A DNA stretch of 64,000 nt from Mucilaginibacter dorajii (GTDB lineage: Bacteria; Bacteroidota; Bacteroidia; Sphingobacteriales; Sphingobacteriaceae), in contig NZ_JANTYS010000001.1 in assembly GCF_024808255.1 (NCBI RefSeq), positions 372,001 through 436,000 of the forward strand, in the 5' to 3' direction. The notes beneath the pieces are model-generated. The model saw only the letters and a program-made list of their open reading frames with translations, was not told where the DNA came from and did no database searches. Of this stretch, positions 61,261 through 64,000 are shown piece after piece. Positions within the stretch are counted from its first letter, which is position 1, and the number at the start of each line of letters is the position of its first letter. A program made the position numbers and the translations under genes.

Positions 61261-62202
61261 ATGTCAAATCTATTAACTGCCAGGGAGCTCAAAGAGCAGG
61301 GCTCTCTTGTTGACCTATTGAGCCGGTTGGGGTACCAACCTGTTCCGAAACGCGGTCGTGAAAGAATGTATTACAGTATGCTCCGGGACAACGGTACCCA
61401 GCCGTCCTTTTGTGTAAATGATGATCTTGGTGTATGGTTTGACCATGGGGCGGGCAAAGGAGGTAACATTATCGACTTTGGCTTAGCCTATTGGAAGAAT
61501 TTGGGTTTTAATGAAGTGGTCAAGAAAATTCAGGACGTTTGTTCTGTTGCCCCGGCTGCCCCCAGGGTACTAAGGCCCCGCAAACCTGTTAAGGTCTACC
61601 ATGTTGTCGAGAAAGTTAAGCCTTTAGGTGCACATCCAGCGATAACGGAATACCTGAAAAGTCGAGGCGTATTTGACGTGGCAAAATTTTACCTGAGCGA
61701 AGTTTATTATTATGTAGAAGATGATAACGATACACGAAAGCATTATTTCGCTGCTGGTTGGCTAAATGAAAACAATTCATGGGAAGTTCGCAACCGGTAT
61801 TTTAAAGGTTGTATGGGACACAAAGGCATAACTTTCATACCTGGGCATCCCAAACAGGCAGCCATTTTTGAAGGCTTTATAGACTTTCTAAGTTGGCGTT
61901 TTGAAAATCCCGATGCCGAACATAGTATCATCGTGTTAAATACGCTAACATTGTTACACCAGGCAATTAATAAAGCCAAGGCATTTTCTTGCCTTGATAT
62001 TTATTTTGATCGAGATAAAGCGGGTGTTTTGGCGACCAGGGACTTTATTAAAGCCCTTCCATATGCTACTGACAGGTCAAAAGTATACCAAGGGTTTAAC
62101 GATTATAATGATAAAATTAAAGCACAGCTGAAACCATTTGTTGTTGCACGAGAAGAGAAAAACAATTTCTTTTCAAAAGTACAGGTGCCATTTGAAAGGT
62201 AG
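61261..62202 (+). CDS. Toprim-domain primase-like protein of mobilisable elements
   Basis: This 313-residue protein has an N-terminal CHC2-like region without the zinc ligands (VWFDHGAGKGGNIIDFGLAY, typical of these proteins). The toprim fold follows: AAIFEGFIDFLSW with the catalytic glutamate and LDIYFDRDKAG with the DxD-type acidic pair. It lies directly before mobC and a relaxase, the usual order in Bacteroidetes mobilisable elements, where it is thought to prime replication of transferred single strands. Confidence 0.88.
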   Translation: MSNLLTARELKEQGSLVDLLSRLGYQPVPKRGRERMYYSMLRDNGTQPSFCVNDDLGVWFDHGAGKGGNIIDFGLAYWKNLGFNEVVKKIQDVCSVAPAAPRVLRPRKPVKVYHVVEKVKPLGAHPAITEYLKSRGVFDVAKFYLSEVYYYVEDDNDTRKHYFAAGWLNENNSWEVRNRYFKGCMGHKGITFIPGHPKQAAIFEGFIDFLSWRFENPDAEHSIIVLNTLTLLHQAINKAKAFSCLDIYFDRDKAGVLATRDFIKALPYATDRSKVYQGFNDYNDKIKAQLKPFVVAREEKNNFFSKVQVPFER

Positions 62203-62348
62203 GAGCCAACCGTCTTTTAGCTTCAAACTTTCGAATTCATAATCCAAAACTCCGTTGTTTCTGCAACGGCAAGATGTCTTTTTGTTACACAAAAAGTCTC
62301 TTGCCCTTCCAGGGGGGGATTTAAAAAATTTCGCGACTCAATTTTTCT

Positions 62349-62759
62349 ATGGTTGACTTTAAGAAGCTAAACGGACGACCGAAATTAGAGAAGGGTAGGC
62401 GCAGCAAATTCATTAATGTCAGATTCACCGATGATGAATATAAGGAGATCGCTGATTTAGAACGGCAGTTGGGTATCTCGAAGACAGAACTGATCAGGAT
62501 GCGGGTTTTAACCGATGTGAAAGAAACAGTGATAAACGCCAAAGAACTAATTAAACACCTGGACGCTTTAGGAGCTGAAATGGGGCGGATTGGCAATAAC
62601 ATCAACCAACTGGCCAGACATGCCAATGTACTTAAATTAAAGGGTGCCCTTAATGCAATGATCGTTGAAAAGTTTAACCGGCTTTTCGGGGATTATATCC
62701 AGGTTCAACAGATGCTCGAAGCGTCCCTTCGGAAGATCATCCGGACTATGGGAAATTAA
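62349..62759 (+). CDS. Mobilisation accessory protein MobC-like
   Basis: This 136-residue protein has a basic N-terminus (VDFKKLNGRPKLEKGRRSKF), a ribbon-helix-helix-like segment (INVRFTDDEYKEIADLERQL) and the MobC signature around IGNNINQLARHANVL. MobC helps a relaxase load at oriT. It is followed by a methylase gene and then the relaxase gene. Confidence 0.88.
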   Translation: MVDFKKLNGRPKLEKGRRSKFINVRFTDDEYKEIADLERQLGISKTELIRMRVLTDVKETVINAKELIKHLDALGAEMGRIGNNINQLARHANVLKLKGALNAMIVEKFNRLFGDYIQVQQMLEASLRKIIRTMGN

Positions 62760-62838
62760 AGCTTTTTCCAGCCTTTAATTTTAAGGTATAGGGGCCGGAC
62801 GAACCTTTTTTACATTTCATCCAATCAATCTCCATCTA

Positions 62839-63345
62839 ATGATCATTTTTGAGCACGTACGTTGTCCGCTGCACCGGTACACCTTTTCTGTGAAACCGAT
62901 TCGGGATTGGGTAGAGCGCTCATGCGAAGGAACTGTTTTGAACCTATTTGCTGGTACAACCATATTACAGGTTAATGAGCTTCGTAACGATCTTGACCCT
63001 GAAATGCCCGCTGATTTTCATATGGACGCACTGGAATTCCTGCGGAGCTGGAAAGGCCCCCGTTTCCAAACGATTTTGCTTGATCCCCCTTATGCCTATA
63101 GAAAAAGCATGGAACTCTATAAGGGCATGGTTTGTAGTCCATTCAGGCAACTCAAAGATGTTGTTGAGCTTTGCCTGGAGCCGGGTGGCATTGTGATCAC
63201 ATTTGGTTACCATTCAATTGTAATGGGAAAGGGCAGGAGATTTGAACTTGAAAGGCTTGCACTCTTTAGCCATGGCGGAGCTATCCATGATACCATTGCC
63301 AGTATCGAAAGATTTTCTCCTTCGATAACCCCAGGAAGCATTTAG
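62839..63345 (+). CDS. DNA-methylase-like protein with DPPY motif
   Basis: This 168-residue protein has a Rossmann methyltransferase core: TVLNLFAGTTILQ (motif I) and ILLDPPYAYRKS (DPPY catalytic motif). Such motifs occur in adenine-N6 and RsmD-like methylases. It is short and has no target-recognition domain, so its target may be narrow or set by a partner. It lies between mobC and the relaxase. Protecting or marking transferred DNA is plausible but unproven. Confidence 0.72.
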   Translation: MIIFEHVRCPLHRYTFSVKPIRDWVERSCEGTVLNLFAGTTILQVNELRNDLDPEMPADFHMDALEFLRSWKGPRFQTILLDPPYAYRKSMELYKGMVCSPFRQLKDVVELCLEPGGIVITFGYHSIVMGKGRRFELERLALFSHGGAIHDTIASIERFSPSITPGSI

Positions 63346-63759
63346 TAGAAAGTGGTTATATTGATGCCCTGATACTAAGATATACCGGTAGGTAGATAAG
63401 CAGTTATCAGAATATACAGATCACCAAGTATCCCGTTCAAACGATAGCAAGTTATACAGATATTACTTTATACAGATACCCGGATCTCAAGTTATTTCAA
63501 TACCCTGATACGAACGCAGACCGATATACCGATAGCCCGTTATTAAGATATACAGATCATCAGGTATCCTGATCAAAGGATACACAGACACACCGTTATT
63601 ATTTTACACGATTACAGATGTCATCCGTTAGCCCGTTACGACTTTATACAGATCGGCAGTTGTAATGATGATTGGATAGGCGTTTACAGGCCATACTGAT
63701 GGTCGGGTAGATTGATATACGGTTACGGTGTTACTTCCTTTCCTCCACTCTGTCAATCT
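63346..63759. repeat. TATACAGAT repeat field upstream of the relaxase (candidate oriT/iterons)
   Basis: TATACAGAT occurs exactly at 63413, 63453, 63469, 63549 and 63645, five copies in about 240 bp. Many near copies lie between them (GATATACCGAT, ATTACAGAT, GATACACAGA). Two longer blocks, AATATACAGATCACCAAGTA (63411) and AGATATACAGATCATCAGGT (63545), are related. The region is free of genes. Dense direct repeats next to a relaxase gene suggest an origin of transfer or replication. Confidence 0.55.
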
Positions 63760-64000
63760 ATGATCGCCCACATCCTTGAAAAACCTTCCAGGACTTTTGC
63801 CGGCGTAAAGTACAATACCAATAAGGTTGACCGGAATACAGGAGAGCTGATGCTGATCGCCAATTTTGGCGCCATACAGGCGCTCAGTAACCCACGGCCA
63901 CAGGACCTGGTCAATTATCTCCTCATGCTGTCCGCTCAAAATAAGAGCATTAAAAAAAACACACAGTTTCACGCGGTCATTTCAGCGCGCGGGCGAAACT
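63760..64000 (+). CDS. Relaxase/mobilisation nuclease (MobB-like), N-terminus only
   Basis: ATG 63760 opens a frame to the window end, 80 codons. It begins MIAHILEKPSRTFAGVKYNT, typical of Bacteroidetes MobB-like relaxases, and continues with LSNPRPQDLVNYLLMLSAQN and QFHAVISARGRN, just before the usual catalytic region. It nicks oriT and pilots the strand. The gene is cut by the edge of the window. Confidence 0.85.
   Translation, partial: MIAHILEKPSRTFAGVKYNTNKVDRNTGELMLIANFGAIQALSNPRPQDLVNYLLMLSAQNKSIKKNTQFHAVISARGRN

Noticed and set aside
63346..63759. Possible CRISPR array in the TATACAGAT repeats
   Set aside because: Repeats are only 9 bp, irregularly spaced, degenerate, and no cas genes are present.

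Overview
The window looks like chromosomal DNA of a Bacteroidota bacterium, most likely of the Sphingobacteriaceae (Mucilaginibacter/Pedobacter type). The basis is two SusC/SusD pairs, a DUF6520-type small protein, A-rich gene starts without clear Shine-Dalgarno sites, and Bacteroidetes-type mobile-element genes (toprim primase, MobC, MobB-like relaxase, PRTRC cassette). No rRNA, tRNA or insertion sequence was recognised. Family calls come from reading motifs, not from searches.

Layout. 0.1-2.1 kb: a Nudix-fold regulator with a degenerate Nudix box and paired palindromic operators, a decayed second copy of that promoter, and two TetR-type pseudogenes. 2.3-8.5 kb: an accessory effector cluster of an alpha/beta hydrolase, a caspase-like peptidase and a beta-rich partner on the plus strand, then a decayed gene, a membrane protein and an SGNH hydrolase on the minus strand. 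9.0-17.1 kb: a mobile-element maintenance block (ssb, DUF932, small unknown genes, PRTRC proteins E, C, F-position, B and ThiF), followed by a gene broken by one stop codon. 18.2-24.9 kb: a tightly coupled minus-strand operon that looks like an NTP-dependent conflict (defence) system. It encodes a trypsin-like protease and a SIR2-like protein that share a related N-terminal adaptor, an nSTAND ATPase with a membrane segment and beta-propeller, a two-TM protein and a methyltransferase. 25.5-29.0 kb: an RteC-like protein, an alpha-oxoamine synthase and a broken ECF sigma gene.

29.3-47.3 kb is a coherent peptidoglycan (muropeptide) salvage locus: a DeoR regulator, NagZ-like GH3, a sodium:solute symporter, a D-lactate-dehydrogenase-type flavo/Fe-S protein, a dipeptide epimerase, MurQ, an exported serine hydrolase, SusD, SusC and AnmK. 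Six sites of the form CGCA-N6-CGCA plus one reversed variant lie only in front of these transcription units, so they are probably the operators of the DeoR protein. The genes form a path: outer-membrane uptake, trimming, inner-membrane uptake, AnmK kinase, MurQ etherase (GlcNAc-6-P plus D-lactate), then D-lactate oxidation.

47.5-60.9 kb: an AraC regulator, a second SusC/SusD pair with a TlpA-like thioredoxin, a structured RNA candidate (possibly 6S RNA), an XRE regulator, a VapBC-like toxin-antitoxin pair, small proteins, an RRM pseudogene, and an SDR with an AraC regulator. 61.3-64.0 kb: the mobilisation end of an integrative element (toprim primase, MobC, an orphan methylase, a TATACAGAT repeat field and the start of a relaxase cut by the window edge). 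The accessory genes at both ends suggest integrated mobile DNA around a resident metabolic island, but no attachment site or integrase was found.
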